From: a virus
DNA length: 39,082 nt
IMG/VR virus record: IMGVR_UViG_3300030294_001236
Span: 1-39,082 of that record
Reading direction: 5' to 3' (one strand)
Within the stretch, counting starts at the first letter, position 1. Each line of letters begins with the position of its first letter. The notes under the pieces were generated by a model. It was not told where the DNA came from, did not search any database, and saw only the letters and a list, made by a program, of their open reading frames with translations. Position numbers and translations under genes: made by a program. Shown here piece after piece: positions 31,315-38,888 of the stretch.

Positions 31315-33294
31315 TTACATAGCCTCCTGTAATTCATTTTCTGCCGTTTCGATACGGAGAACTTGATCTGCTTTGCTAACAACGAGCCGTATTACTTGTG
31401 ATTTCATCGGAATAAGATCTGTAACCGATTCGCTGCCATCAATGAAAACTGGTGCTTCTGCTTTGTAAAACTCAGAAAGTGTATTAATAATGTCTAGCCC
31501 TGTATTGTAGGTACCGCCTGTATTTAACTCATTCGTATACGGAACACCATTTTCACCAAGTGTTTCGCAACATTCTTTAAGTCCACCATTGATCTGCGTT
31601 TCGAATAACTTGAAGCGAGCCAGTTTAAATTTGCTGTTGATTTTTTCTTCCATGATCGAAACTTTCGTTTGAATAAACTCATTTGTCAGGAAAATCTGAT
31701 GTTCGATCTTTTCAAAAGATGCACTAAGTTTGCTTTGTTCCACTTCTAATTCCTTGATGCGGTCTTCTCCAGCTTGATGCTTTTGGAGAGTAGCAACCTT
31801 TTCTTGGCGAGACTGAATATCGACATCAAACATTTTGACAGCATCATTCAGTTTGCGAATTTCTTCATTGTTGCCAGCTTTCAGCTCCTTGATTTCCGAC
31901 TCAAGATCTTCTTTTTGATTTTCGAGCACTACATAGGTTCCATCATTGTGATAATCAGCAATCGTAGTTGCTTTGCTTTCGAGGGCTTTTATTTCATCAT
32001 CGATCGCAACCAGTTTAGCTTCATTAGCGTTAATGTCTTTTGTGATACCTTCGATCTGAGCGGCATCGGCTTCCATTTGAGCTTTTTTCTTCTTACCGGA
32101 TTCGTTGATTTCTTTCAATCGATTTGCTTTATCCAAATTGAAAGCTTCGAGAAGTTTTGCGTTTGTGGCTTCAATTTGGTCTGCAGGTAAATGCTGTCCG
32201 CAGGTCGGGCAAATATCCTCTCCTGAAGCTGTGAAAATTTCTTCATCAACAATGTCCCACCGTTTTCGGAGAGAAACAATTTCTGCACCCGTTTTTGTGA
32301 TACAGGCTGTAATTGCGTCTGCACGCTTTTTATAATCATTGGTAGCACTTTGTAGCCGTGCTTTCTTTTGCTCTAGTCCAGCCTTAAGTGATTCATTTAA
32401 AAGGGCTTCTTTATTGATTTCATGGTCATATTTATTTTTTATTTGGATCTGCTGGGCTTCAATTTCAGCAATCTGTTTTTCTTTGGCGGCAACTGCACCA
32501 CCGCTTTGAATCTGAACAATCTTCCGACTAACTTCACTTTGCTGTTTCCGGAGAGATTCGATTTCCGTATTCAGTACAGATTCAAGTAAAATCCCTTCTA
32601 TATCAGGCAATCCACGCTGTACTTCATCGATACGAACCGGCAGTTTTTCAATTTCTTTGTTGATTTTGGTTTTCTGTGCTAAAAGGATGGCGCGAAAGTC
32701 TTCAAGACTATGGTCACCAAGGAGTAACTCTAGCTCCTGTAAATTCTTATTGCCTGCAATAACATCATGGTCTGATACATCACCGCAAACTTCAATTAAT
32801 ATCTTGCGACGATCCTGCCAATGCAGACTGTTGAAATAAAATGGGCTTGTGATTAGTCGGAAGACCTCTTCCGGAATGATTTTATTAATCAATTCGGTAA
32901 ATTGTTTTGCACTAACAGGAACATTATCAACCTCAAAATCTGTTGTATGTGTGCTGAATGTGGCTTGTGCCGCTCCACTAATTCTTTTCCATTTTTCATG
33001 ATAATTACGTTTGAGCTGCAACGGTTTGCCTGAATCCAGTTCCAAAATAAGCTCAACTTCATGCTCCAGTCCATGATCAATGCTTGGATGGCCTTTTTCG
33101 TCTTTGAGTTTCACCTGATCTTTCATTTCAACATTCGTGCTGCTCTTACCAAAGAGAGTCCATGTAAATGCATCAAATATGGTTGTTTTACCTGCTCCAT
33201 TGGTACCGAAAATGTCCATGTCTTTTCCATCAAAATCGATAACCATGTCCTTAACTTTCTTGAAGTTGTGCATCGTTATTTTTAATAATCTCAT
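31315..33294 (-). CDS. Rad50/SbcC-like SMC ATPase with zinc hook
   Basis: 659 residues from the ATG at 33294 with GAGGAGG upstream. Walker A GTNGAGKTT (30-38). Two long coiled-coil arms (about 200-345 and 375-560) flank a zinc-hook CPTCG (362-366). The C-terminus has the Walker B-like VFIDGSESVTDL. This is the Rad50/SbcC plan in a short phage form. It likely acts with the MBL-fold nuclease and RecT in DNA end processing, since no SbcD-type nuclease is seen. Confidence 0.85.
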   Translation of the reverse strand: MRLLKITMHNFKKVKDMVIDFDGKDMDIFGTNGAGKTTIFDAFTWTLFGKSSTNVEMKDQVKLKDEKGHPSIDHGLEHEVELILELDSGKPLQLKRNYHEKWKRISGAAQATFSTHTTDFEVDNVPVSAKQFTELINKIIPEEVFRLITSPFYFNSLHWQDRRKILIEVCGDVSDHDVIAGNKNLQELELLLGDHSLEDFRAILLAQKTKINKEIEKLPVRIDEVQRGLPDIEGILLESVLNTEIESLRKQQSEVSRKIVQIQSGGAVAAKEKQIAEIEAQQIQIKNKYDHEINKEALLNESLKAGLEQKKARLQSATNDYKKRADAITACITKTGAEIVSLRKRWDIVDEEIFTASGEDICPTCGQHLPADQIEATNAKLLEAFNLDKANRLKEINESGKKKKAQMEADAAQIEGITKDINANEAKLVAIDDEIKALESKATTIADYHNDGTYVVLENQKEDLESEIKELKAGNNEEIRKLNDAVKMFDVDIQSRQEKVATLQKHQAGEDRIKELEVEQSKLSASFEKIEHQIFLTNEFIQTKVSIMEEKINSKFKLARFKLFETQINGGLKECCETLGENGVPYTNELNTGGTYNTGLDIINTLSEFYKAEAPVFIDGSESVTDLIPMKSQVIRLVVSKADQVLRIETAENELQEAM

Positions 33295-33436
33295 TTTTAT
33301 CTGCCTCCTCGTTGTTTTCAAAATCCTCAAGCGTTGGGCTGAGGTACTGCATGACATTTTCGCCTAAAAATCGAAGAAGCGTAGTTCTCCGATCTGCATT
33401 GCACATGAGAGTACCTAGTCTGATTGTTTTATCCAT
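33251..33436 (-). CDS. 61-residue hypothetical protein
   Basis: Starts MDKTIRLGTLMCNADRRTTL at 33436, with GAGGAC upstream. The C-terminal half is acidic. It overlaps the SbcC-like gene start by 44 bp and the upstream gene's end by 8 bp. Function unknown. Confidence 0.55.
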   Translation of the reverse strand: MDKTIRLGTLMCNADRRTTLLRFLGENVMQYLSPTLEDFENNEEADKNEIIKNNDAQLQES

Positions 33437-33836
33437 GCACATCGTCCTCAACCGCTAAATGAAACCTTGTAGCAATTTCATTTATACGTTTCATACGGGA
33501 TGGAATAATGGGGATACATGATCGATCGTCATGGCAAACCGGAACCATTTGACCATGTACGAAAATCCGGTCGTAGCTTTCACCCTCTGTAAATGTGCGG
33601 CCGCAACGAAAGCAAAATGTTCGATCTGTTCGATCTAACGAATGGCCATGATTCCCATTAATACCCCTGCCAGTATCAGCAGTACCATCAAGTACCCGCG
33701 TGGAGTTAATATATCGATTTTTTGAAGCTCCTTTTTCTGCAGCATGTATTCTCATCCTCATTTCAAGCTGTAATTTGGTATGCAATGTCGTGCGTAAATC
33801 TTTGACCTTACCTGCGAATACAAAGATTTTTTCCAC
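33429..33836 (-). CDS. hypothetical protein with Cys/His zinc motif
   Basis: 135 residues. The N-terminal half is basic. FCFRCGRTFTEGESYDRIFVHGQMVPVCHDDRSC (about 74-107) has CxxC plus CHxxxxC, a likely zinc ribbon. The C-terminus is helical. No family was recognised. It may bind DNA or regulate the early operon. Confidence 0.55.
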   Translation of the reverse strand: MEKIFVFAGKVKDLRTTLHTKLQLEMRMRIHAAEKGASKNRYINSTRVLDGTADTGRGINGNHGHSLDRTDRTFCFRCGRTFTEGESYDRIFVHGQMVPVCHDDRSCIPIIPSRMKRINEIATRFHLAVEDDVHG

Positions 33837-33876
33837 TTTATTTCCCCTCCTGATTCTGTTGTGCTATAATCTAACT

Positions 33877-33934
33877 AATGAAATTTTTCTAAACCACGGA
33901 CCGTGTCAGCGCCAACTGATGCGGTCTTTTTTTT
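33877..33934 (+). ncRNA. candidate short plus-strand RNA antisense to the HTH gene end
   Basis: An extended -10 TGCTATAAT (33862-33870) is followed after about 20 bp by GACCGTGTCAG / CTGATGCGGTC (33899-33926), an 11-bp stem with two U-G pairs, and eight T's (33927-33934). The U-G pairs hold only in plus-strand RNA, so this hairpin evolved as a plus-strand terminator. The RNA of about 58 nt would be antisense to the 3' end of the HTH gene. Confidence 0.4.
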
Positions 33935-34224
33935 CGTAATTCGATAAAATCCAAACGTTGCTGAATGATATCTGGCTTACATAAAGCCCTTGCCAGTGCT
34001 ACCGTTGATTCAATTTGTGGTAGTCCGGCTCCGCGTTCCCAACGAAGCAATGATTCATAAGATACAATCTGTTTTCCTTTGCTGCTTAGTTGGTTCACTT
34101 TCATATAAAGCTGGATGATTGTCCAACCTTTTGCCTCTCTTGCCGCCTTTAGGATTGTGCCAAAATCACTATACTTTCTTTTTGATGCATCATCACAATT
34201 GGAATGATTTGCATTGTAATCCAT
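33889..34224 (-). CDS. HTH (Cro/C1-type) regulator
   Basis: 111 residues. FGTILKAAREAKGWTIIQLYMKVNQLSSKGKQIVSYESLLRWERGAG in five short helices (about 21-67) is an XRE-type helix-turn-helix with an inserted loop. The C-terminal RKKRPHQLALTRSVV lies over the plus-strand terminator described nearby. It is probably an early regulator; its target is unknown. Confidence 0.7.
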   Translation of the reverse strand: MDYNANHSNCDDASKRKYSDFGTILKAAREAKGWTIIQLYMKVNQLSSKGKQIVSYESLLRWERGAGLPQIESTVALARALCKPDIIQQRLDFIELRKKRPHQLALTRSVV

Positions 34225-34283
34225 TGCATGTCACCTCCCTTCGAAGAGGTATAAGATACAAGTGAGGACTTCCTCACCCCATC

Positions 34284-34303
34284 AGCCTGCCACTTGGTAG
34301 GCT
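34284..34303 (+). terminator. plus-strand terminator between regulator genes
   Basis: AGCCTGCC / GGTAGGCT with one G-U pair and an ACTT loop, followed by TTCTTTTTT. A second hairpin GTGAGGA / TCCTCAC stands just before it (34262-34277). The G-U pair makes it stable only as plus-strand RNA. Confidence 0.6.
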
Positions 34304-34309
34304 TTCTTT

Positions 34310-34639
34310 TTAAGCACTTTCTAATTTGTTTTTCAAAAACTTCTGTTTGCTTTTTAAATAGTTTCTAAAATCATCTCGCATGATAAACCAACGCTTTCCT
34401 TCACGCGAAGCAGGAATTTTCCCCTGTTTACACAATTCACCAACAAAAGGTCTACTGACGTGCAAAATTTCTGCTATGTCATTGATCGACATAACATATG
34501 GTATTGGATCTTTAAGTTGCGATTCATCTTCCAACTCTATAATGCGCTGTCTTTGTGCTTCAATGATTTTTTGTGCCTCATCTGCAATTTCTATTAGCTG
34601 ACGCACGATTGATACTGAACGAATACTGAGATTGTCCAT
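34310..34639 (-). CDS. excisionase-like helix-turn-helix protein
   Basis: 109 residues. Residues 1-45 are a coiled coil (RQRIIELEDES). Residues 48-95, VMSINDIAEILHVSRPFVGELCKQGKIPASREGKRWFIMRDDFRNYL, are the HTH_17/excisionase winged-helix pattern. It may serve as excisionase or as an early regulator. A coiled-coil N-terminus is unusual for a bare Xis and is seen in toxin-antitoxin-type antitoxins, but no toxin partner lies next to it. Confidence 0.7.
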   Translation of the reverse strand: MDNLSIRSVSIVRQLIEIADEAQKIIEAQRQRIIELEDESQLKDPIPYVMSINDIAEILHVSRPFVGELCKQGKIPASREGKRWFIMRDDFRNYLKSKQKFLKNKLESA

Positions 34640-34672
34640 TTGCTTCCCCTCCTATGCTGTGGTTCTGTTTTG

Positions 34673-34882
34673 TTAACTACACTTTTCGTGTAGTAACTCA
34701 TCAAAAAAAATATTCATATCAAATGATGGAAAGGCTCTTTTAAATCGCCCCATAAAATTTCTAGAAGGTTTTCTTCCTCCTGATTCGATTTTTTCATAAA
34801 GAGATAATGATATCCCTAGTGAATCTGCCATAGCTTGCCTAGACAGGCTTTTGTCCTTTCTAAAATCCTCTAAGCATCTCAT
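34673..34882 (-). CDS. Cro-like repressor
   Basis: 69 residues from the ATG at 34882 (AGGAGGTG upstream); a GTG three codons earlier is less well spaced. The XRE helix-turn-helix spans FRKDKSLSRQAMADSLGISLSLYEKIESGGRKPS (about 6-40). It is the first gene of the leftward early operon and faces the CI-type repressor. It should turn down the repressor promoter by binding the shared operators. A further operator copy lies at its own 3' end. Confidence 0.75.
   Translation of the reverse strand: MRCLEDFRKDKSLSRQAMADSLGISLSLYEKIESGGRKPSRNFMGRFKRAFPSFDMNIFFDELLHEKCS
34679..34691. promoter_or_regulatory. operator copy at the cro 3' end
   Basis: ACACTTTTCGTGT, within the 17-bp perfect-armed palindrome CTACACTTTTCGTGTAG (34677-34693). 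It matches the sites in the divergent promoter region 220-320 bp away. It could allow DNA looping. Confidence 0.65.
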
Positions 34883-34896
34883 ATTTATCACCTCCT

Positions 34897-35001
34897 ACAC
34901 ATTTCGTGTGTTTCTATATTCATATAATATACCACACTAAGTGTGATGTCAATAAATTTGTACACTTTTTGTGTGTTTTATTTTTTTCACACGTTTTGTG
35001 T
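34897..35001. promoter_or_regulatory. repressor operator cluster between cro and cI
   Basis: Sites ACACATTTCGTGT (34897-34909), ACACTTTTTGTGT (34962-34974) and ACACGTTTTGTGT (34989-35001), plus a tighter palindrome CACACTAAGTGTG (34933-34945). The latter lies between the -35 and -10 of the leftward promoter. Together they form the lysis-lysogeny switch. Confidence 0.85.
34924..34952 (-). promoter_or_regulatory. early leftward promoter (P-cro)
   Basis: Minus-strand TTGACA (34952-34947), 17-bp spacer, TATTAT (34929-34924). The spacer contains a full operator palindrome, so repressor binding would block RNA polymerase directly. The predicted start is near 34917. Confidence 0.85.
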
Positions 35002-35009
35002 GTTATAGT
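35001..35009 (+). promoter_or_regulatory. repressor promoter (P-cI), extended -10
   Basis: TGTTATAGT gives an extended -10 (TATAGT 35004-35009). No clear -35 is seen in the T-rich run. Two operators lie just upstream (34962-34974, 34989-35001), fitting autoregulation. AAGGAGAG follows before the start. Confidence 0.6.
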
Positions 35010-35031
35010 TAATTCGTAAAGGAGAGATTAT

Positions 35032-35640
35032 ATGATTAGATTAAAATTGCTCCGCGAAAATAAAAAAATAACTCAAGCTGAACTTAGTACTATTTTGAAG
35101 ATTTCTCCCAGTACCATTGGTATGTATGAACAAGGACGGCGCGAACCGGATAGTTCAACACTGAAAAAAATAGCCAATTACTTCAACGTATCCATCGACT
35201 ACCTTCTTGGTAATAGCGAATTCCCGCTTTCTAATGAATTTGCATTACCAGCGGAAAATAAAAGAATACCAATCATTGGGACTGTTCGATGTGGACCCAA
35301 TGGATTGGCCTATGAATACATAGATGACTTTGTCTTCATTGATGCAAATATAAAAGGCGATATCCGCGGTTTTCATTGTAAAGGTGACAGTATGACGGGT
35401 CTTGGCATTTTTGACGGTGACACCGCTATTGTGCGAATACAAGACACTGTGGAAAATGGCGAATTAGCCGTCCTCGTAATTAATGGTGATGAGGGTACTT
35501 TAAAACGTGTTCGTCTTCAAGAAAATGTAATTGTATTAGAAGCAGCAAACTCTGATTATCCTCCACGAATATTCGCAGGACACGAGATGAATTTAATTAA
35601 GATCGTTGGTAAAGTAATTGAGATAAGAAGAAAATTCTAG
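35032..35640 (+). CDS. CI/LexA-type phage repressor with S24 autoprotease
   Basis: 202 residues. The N-terminal XRE helix-turn-helix (LRENKKITQAELSTILKISP to SIDYLLG, 7-60) binds the operators. The C-terminal S24 domain has GDSMTG with catalytic Ser120 and ...GTLKRVRL with Lys158. The cleavage site is Cys87-Gly88 (GTVRCGPNG) instead of Ala-Gly; phi80 repressor is reported to use Cys-Gly too. It maintains lysogeny and should self-cleave on RecA activation. It is the only sensor of DNA damage seen here. Confidence 0.9.
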   Translation: MIRLKLLRENKKITQAELSTILKISPSTIGMYEQGRREPDSSTLKKIANYFNVSIDYLLGNSEFPLSNEFALPAENKRIPIIGTVRCGPNGLAYEYIDDFVFIDANIKGDIRGFHCKGDSMTGLGIFDGDTAIVRIQDTVENGELAVLVINGDEGTLKRVRLQENVIVLEAANSDYPPRIFAGHEMNLIKIVGKVIEIRRKF

Positions 35641-35673
35641 ATCGGTCTGCATATAAAGATAGGAGTTGTGAGT

Positions 35674-35976
35674 GTGCAAAAAATCAAACAATTTTGGATT
35701 CTAATTTTTTGTATTATGATATTATCTGCTATTATGTATGTGCCCTACCACCTAAAAAATTCGCAGTATGAAAAGTTTATAGGATATGGAGTGATTTTCA
35801 ACCACTCAGTAAAAAGCCGTTTTACATCTGATGACCCTAAAAAACTCATTCAAGAAATAAATTTACAAGACCATATGAGTATTGATTACGGAACAGTTGC
35901 AATGGAGTTTATTGGAATTACAGCTTTTTGTGGAATAGGATATACTCTCAGTAACATGATATACAGAAACAAATAA
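35674..35976 (+). CDS. two-segment membrane protein of the lysogeny module
   Basis: 100 residues from a GTG at 35674 (AGGAG eight bases before); a GTG two codons earlier is too close to that site. Membrane segments at about 4-24 and 73-95, with a polar loop of about 48 residues between (NSQYEKFIGYG...SIDYGTV). It directly follows the repressor on the same strand, so it is likely expressed in the lysogen. A superinfection-exclusion role is possible but only from position. Confidence 0.6.
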   Translation: MQKIKQFWILIFCIMILSAIMYVPYHLKNSQYEKFIGYGVIFNHSVKSRFTSDDPKKLIQEINLQDHMSIDYGTVAMEFIGITAFCGIGYTLSNMIYRNK

Positions 35977-36022
35977 ACATCATAGGATTTTGCTTATAGT
36001 TTAAAATTGGTGGTGATGACTC

Positions 36023-36196
36023 ATGGATGCTGATTTTTTATTCCCATATATAGGAATGTGGATTTCCTTTATGCTAGGATCTCAACTAGAAAAAAATTCT
36101 AGTAATACAGCCTTACTATTAATATTTTGTGTTTTTTCTATGGGATATTCCGTATACGTATCCCGTAAGTTACATAAAAATGATAAAGGAGAATGA
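36023..36196 (+). CDS. 57-residue small membrane protein
   Basis: Starts MDADFLFPYIGMWISFMLG and ends LHKNDKGE. Two hydrophobic segments (about 5-19 and 27-46) flank an EKNSSN turn. GGTGGTG lies upstream. It ends one base before or overlapping the ribosome site of the next gene. Part of the lysogenic cargo; unknown function. Confidence 0.6.
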   Translation: MDADFLFPYIGMWISFMLGSQLEKNSSNTALLLIFCVFSMGYSVYVSRKLHKNDKGE

Positions 36197-36202
36197 TTGA
36201 TT

Positions 36203-36778
36203 ATGAAAAGGATTTCTTTACTCGCACTACTTACTTTATTCTTATTTAGCTGTACAGCATTTGCAGCGGAAGGTTCCCTACTCCATAAACCAATGACTAA
36301 GATTGGAGTCGTTATTGTTGGGAATGCTGACGTTAAAACCCCAGATTATTTCAACTCAATTGCAGAAAAATTAGCTGACCAAAGTGGGAAAATATATACC
36401 ATCGAAACTGGTACCGTGGCTCAAAGTAAATATCAACAATACTGGTTTGACAAGGGCTTTTTGGATGAACAAAAACTGACTAAACAGGATTTAAATGATT
36501 TTGTGAAATATAGCGGATATGATAAAGTTCTATTTCTTAATGTAGCAGATCCTGTAATGGAAAAAACGTCGGTTCCAGCTGGTTGGTTCACTACAGTGCA
36601 ACAAACTAGGGCATCAATTGAAGTCAAGGCTTACTTGACGGATGCCACAACCATAATAAAAGCCATTGATGTATCGAAGGAAGATGATTCACAAGCTAGT
36701 GAGCTTAGGGCTAAGCGTGGTGCCTTTCAAAAAGATATAAATGAAATAGCAACACAATTAAATGGATTTTTGAAATAA
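36203..36778 (+). CDS. exported protein, lysogenic cargo
   Basis: 191 residues from the ATG at 36203; a TTG two codons earlier is also possible. The signal peptide MKRISLLALLTLFLFSCTAFA has likely cleavage AFA-AE; a Cys at residue 17 preceded by LFS makes a weak lipobox. The mature part has KIGVVIVGNADVKTPDYF, KYQQYWFDKGFLDEQK and YSGYDKVLFLNVADP, which resembles exported proteins I associate with Negativicutes genomes. It lies between repressor and integrase, the common place for lysogenic conversion genes. Function unknown. Confidence 0.65.
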   Translation: MKRISLLALLTLFLFSCTAFAAEGSLLHKPMTKIGVVIVGNADVKTPDYFNSIAEKLADQSGKIYTIETGTVAQSKYQQYWFDKGFLDEQKLTKQDLNDFVKYSGYDKVLFLNVADPVMEKTSVPAGWFTTVQQTRASIEVKAYLTDATTIIKAIDVSKEDDSQASELRAKRGAFQKDINEIATQLNGFLK

Positions 36779-36812
36779 AAATTAGGTTATTATTTTTTAC
36801 AGATAAAAAAAA

Positions 36813-36835
36813 GCCGCCCCCATTAAGGAGGCGGC
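36813..36835 (-). terminator. GC-rich hairpin between cargo and integrase genes
   Basis: GCCGCC / GGCGGC stem with A7 on both flanks in the plus strand, so the U-run is on the minus strand. It would stop leftward transcripts, for example from read-through of the chromosome into the prophage, but it also forms in plus-strand RNA. Confidence 0.6.
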
Positions 36836-36882
36836 AAAAAAATAAGCATAAAAAGAACGCATGTGCTGAAAGGAGTGATTTT

Positions 36883-38070
36883 ATGGCTTATATCTATAAA
36901 CGAGGTAAAACCTATACTTATTCTGTTGAATCTGGTCGTGATAACCATGGAAAACGTAAAAAAATAATAAAAGGTGGTTTTCGAACAAAAAAAGAAGCCC
37001 AGCAAGCTGCTGCTAAAGTAGAAACTCAGTGTGCAAATGGAACTTTCGTTTTCGAAAGTGGTATAACGGCTGCTGAATTTGCCGATGAATGGTATATTCA
37101 ACACGCAAAAAGTATAAAGGTATCATCATCACATAATGAAAAATATCAAAAAGATATTTTCAAAAACTATTTTGGTGAAAAGCCATTAAAAAAAGTTTCA
37201 CGTAAAGATTTTCAGATTTTCATTGATAATATAGTCAATAGAAAAAGCAGATATGACAAACCATATTCAAGGCGAACACTTAGTAGTATCGTAAAATTAG
37301 CAAAGCAAATATTTCGCTCTGCTCTTGAACACGAATTAATCGCTAAAGACCCTACCGTTTATACTTCCCTACCACGAGAAAAAGACAAAATTCTTACCGA
37401 GCAAGAAGCCCTACCAAAGTATTTAGAAAAAGATCAATTAAAAGTATTTCTTGACTATACCAAAAAAAATGGAATCTTCGCTTATATGTATCCACTCATT
37501 ATGACACTGACATATACCGGCTGTCGGATTTCAGAAATAACCGCTTTACAGTGGGAAGATATTGATTTTGAAGAGAATACCATTCGAATAAATAAAGATA
37601 TATTCTTTCTAAGCGAGTTAAAAAGAGAATTTATATTTCAAACTCCAAAAACAAAAAAAAGTATGCGAACCATAAAAGTATCTAAAATATTAATGGACGT
37701 TTTAAAGGATCACCGTAAAGCACAGCATGAAGATAAGATGTTAAATCGAAAACTGTACCAAGAAAATTCGTTTGTTTTCACTGGTCAGTGCAAAGATCCT
37801 ATTAAACCATATGGAGCCCCGCTCCCCAACTCACGCGTGCAAAACTTTATGTACAAGGCAGCGCGTGAAACAGGTTTTTTAGGTATACACCCACATTCAC
37901 TTCGCCATACACATGTTTCACTGCTAGCGGAGGCTGGAGTACCTCTGGAAGTGATCCTTGATCGGCTTGGTCATGCGGATGATAAAATGGTTAGAAAAAT
38001 TTATTTACATGTAACAAAAACGCTAAAAAAAGAAGCTGTACAAAAGTTCGATGAACTGATGAGCAGCTAA
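36883..38070 (+). CDS. int: tyrosine-recombinase integrase
   Basis: 395 residues. The N-terminal arm-binding domain MAYIYKRGKTYTYSVES with GGFRTKKEAQ (1-45, AP2-like), the core-binding domain (62-165), and the catalytic domain with Arg215 (TGCRISE), His338 and Arg341 (HPHSLRH), His364 (LGHAD) and Tyr374 (KIYLHV). It is the Tn916/Bacillus-phage type. AAAGGAG lies upstream. It inserts the phage next to queE and excises it with a helper. Confidence 0.95.
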   Translation: MAYIYKRGKTYTYSVESGRDNHGKRKKIIKGGFRTKKEAQQAAAKVETQCANGTFVFESGITAAEFADEWYIQHAKSIKVSSSHNEKYQKDIFKNYFGEKPLKKVSRKDFQIFIDNIVNRKSRYDKPYSRRTLSSIVKLAKQIFRSALEHELIAKDPTVYTSLPREKDKILTEQEALPKYLEKDQLKVFLDYTKKNGIFAYMYPLIMTLTYTGCRISEITALQWEDIDFEENTIRINKDIFFLSELKREFIFQTPKTKKSMRTIKVSKILMDVLKDHRKAQHEDKMLNRKLYQENSFVFTGQCKDPIKPYGAPLPNSRVQNFMYKAARETGFLGIHPHSLRHTHVSLLAEAGVPLEVILDRLGHADDKMVRKIYLHVTKTLKKEAVQKFDELMSS

Positions 38071-38083
38071 TTTTTAAAAAAGC

Positions 38084-38153
38084 GTCAACAAAATGTCAAC
38101 AAATTCACTTTTATATGGTCGTAAGCCCTTATAAATCAACGTTCTCGACAAAA
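38084..38153. other. right attachment region
   Basis: 83 bp lie between integrase and queE stop codons. GTCAACAAA occurs at 38084-38092 and 38095-38103, 11 bp apart (one helical turn), typical of integrase arm sites. The crossover core probably lies between 38110 and 38153. Its second copy at the left prophage end is outside the window. Confidence 0.55.
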
Positions 38154-38888
38154 TTACATTTGACCAATCATTTTATGTGTCTGAGGGATAACCCGGACAT
38201 CTCGCAAAACCTCTAGTGCACATTTTTGATAATGTAACACATCATCGGCTGAACAGGCGTTACAACCATTAACAGGTGTAACTGGTTGTATAATAAAAGG
38301 TATTGAAGAATCTATATCTTTTACCAAACTAATTGCTTTATTAAATTCTTCCTTCGTTGTCTCAGCAGAAACTACTAATTTAATATAAAGTTCTTTCTGT
38401 TTGGCAAGCATTAAAAAGTCCCGATGTTCATTCCATAGTTCTTTACCAGTTATACTAGGCAGCTTGATATCCATACTAATTATATCGATATCATCAATTA
38501 CTTTAGCAAGCTCTTCCACTAATGTCCCATTTGTTTCCAAAAAAAGTTTACAGTCTAAGTGTGCTGCTAATGCATGAATAAAATCAGCCCGATATAACGG
38601 TTCTCCTCCCGTAAAGCTTATCGAGTGATGCGGTGTAAGCAATAAATGGTTGATATGTTCCGCTAATAAAGCCACCGGCACCGGATTTTTAAGTTGAATA
38701 AATTGACGCTGCCCTGCCGCTTTTTCCGTCATACAATATTTATAAGGTGCGTGTGAAACTAAGGTATCGCAATATTTACATTTCAAATTGCATCCTGAAA
38801 AACGAACAAAAACTTGCCGATAGCCGACATACTTGCCTTCACCTTGAATTGATGAAAAAACTTCTACTATATTTGCTTGCACTGTCAT
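38154..38888 (-). CDS. queE: 7-carboxy-7-deazaguanine synthase
   Basis: 244 residues. The radical SAM cluster motif CNLKCKYCD (Cys33, Cys37, Cys40), the start VEVFSSIQGEGKYVGYRQVF, and SFTGGEPLYR and LETNGT are those of QueE. It converts 6-carboxy-tetrahydropterin to 7-carboxy-7-deazaguanine in queuosine/preQ0 synthesis, with SAM and an iron-sulphur cluster. It overlaps queD by 4 bp. It appears to be host chromosome, since it lies outside the integrase. Confidence 0.92.
   Translation of the reverse strand: MTVQANIVEVFSSIQGEGKYVGYRQVFVRFSGCNLKCKYCDTLVSHAPYKYCMTEKAAGQRQFIQLKNPVPVALLAEHINHLLLTPHHSISFTGGEPLYRADFIHALAAHLDCKLFLETNGTLVEELAKVIDDIDIISMDIKLPSITGKELWNEHRDFLMLAKQKELYIKLVVSAETTKEEFNKAISLVKDIDSSIPFIIQPVTPVNGCNACSADDVLHYQKCALEVLRDVRVIPQTHKMIGQM

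Noticed and set aside
33700-33939. 79-residue plus-strand frame opposite the zinc-motif gene
   Set aside because: Its sequence is the mirror of a real minus-strand gene and no ribosome site is seen.
34310-34639. Excisionase-like protein as antitoxin of a type II pair
   Set aside because: No toxin-like gene is adjacent; its place in the early operon fits a regulator or excisionase.
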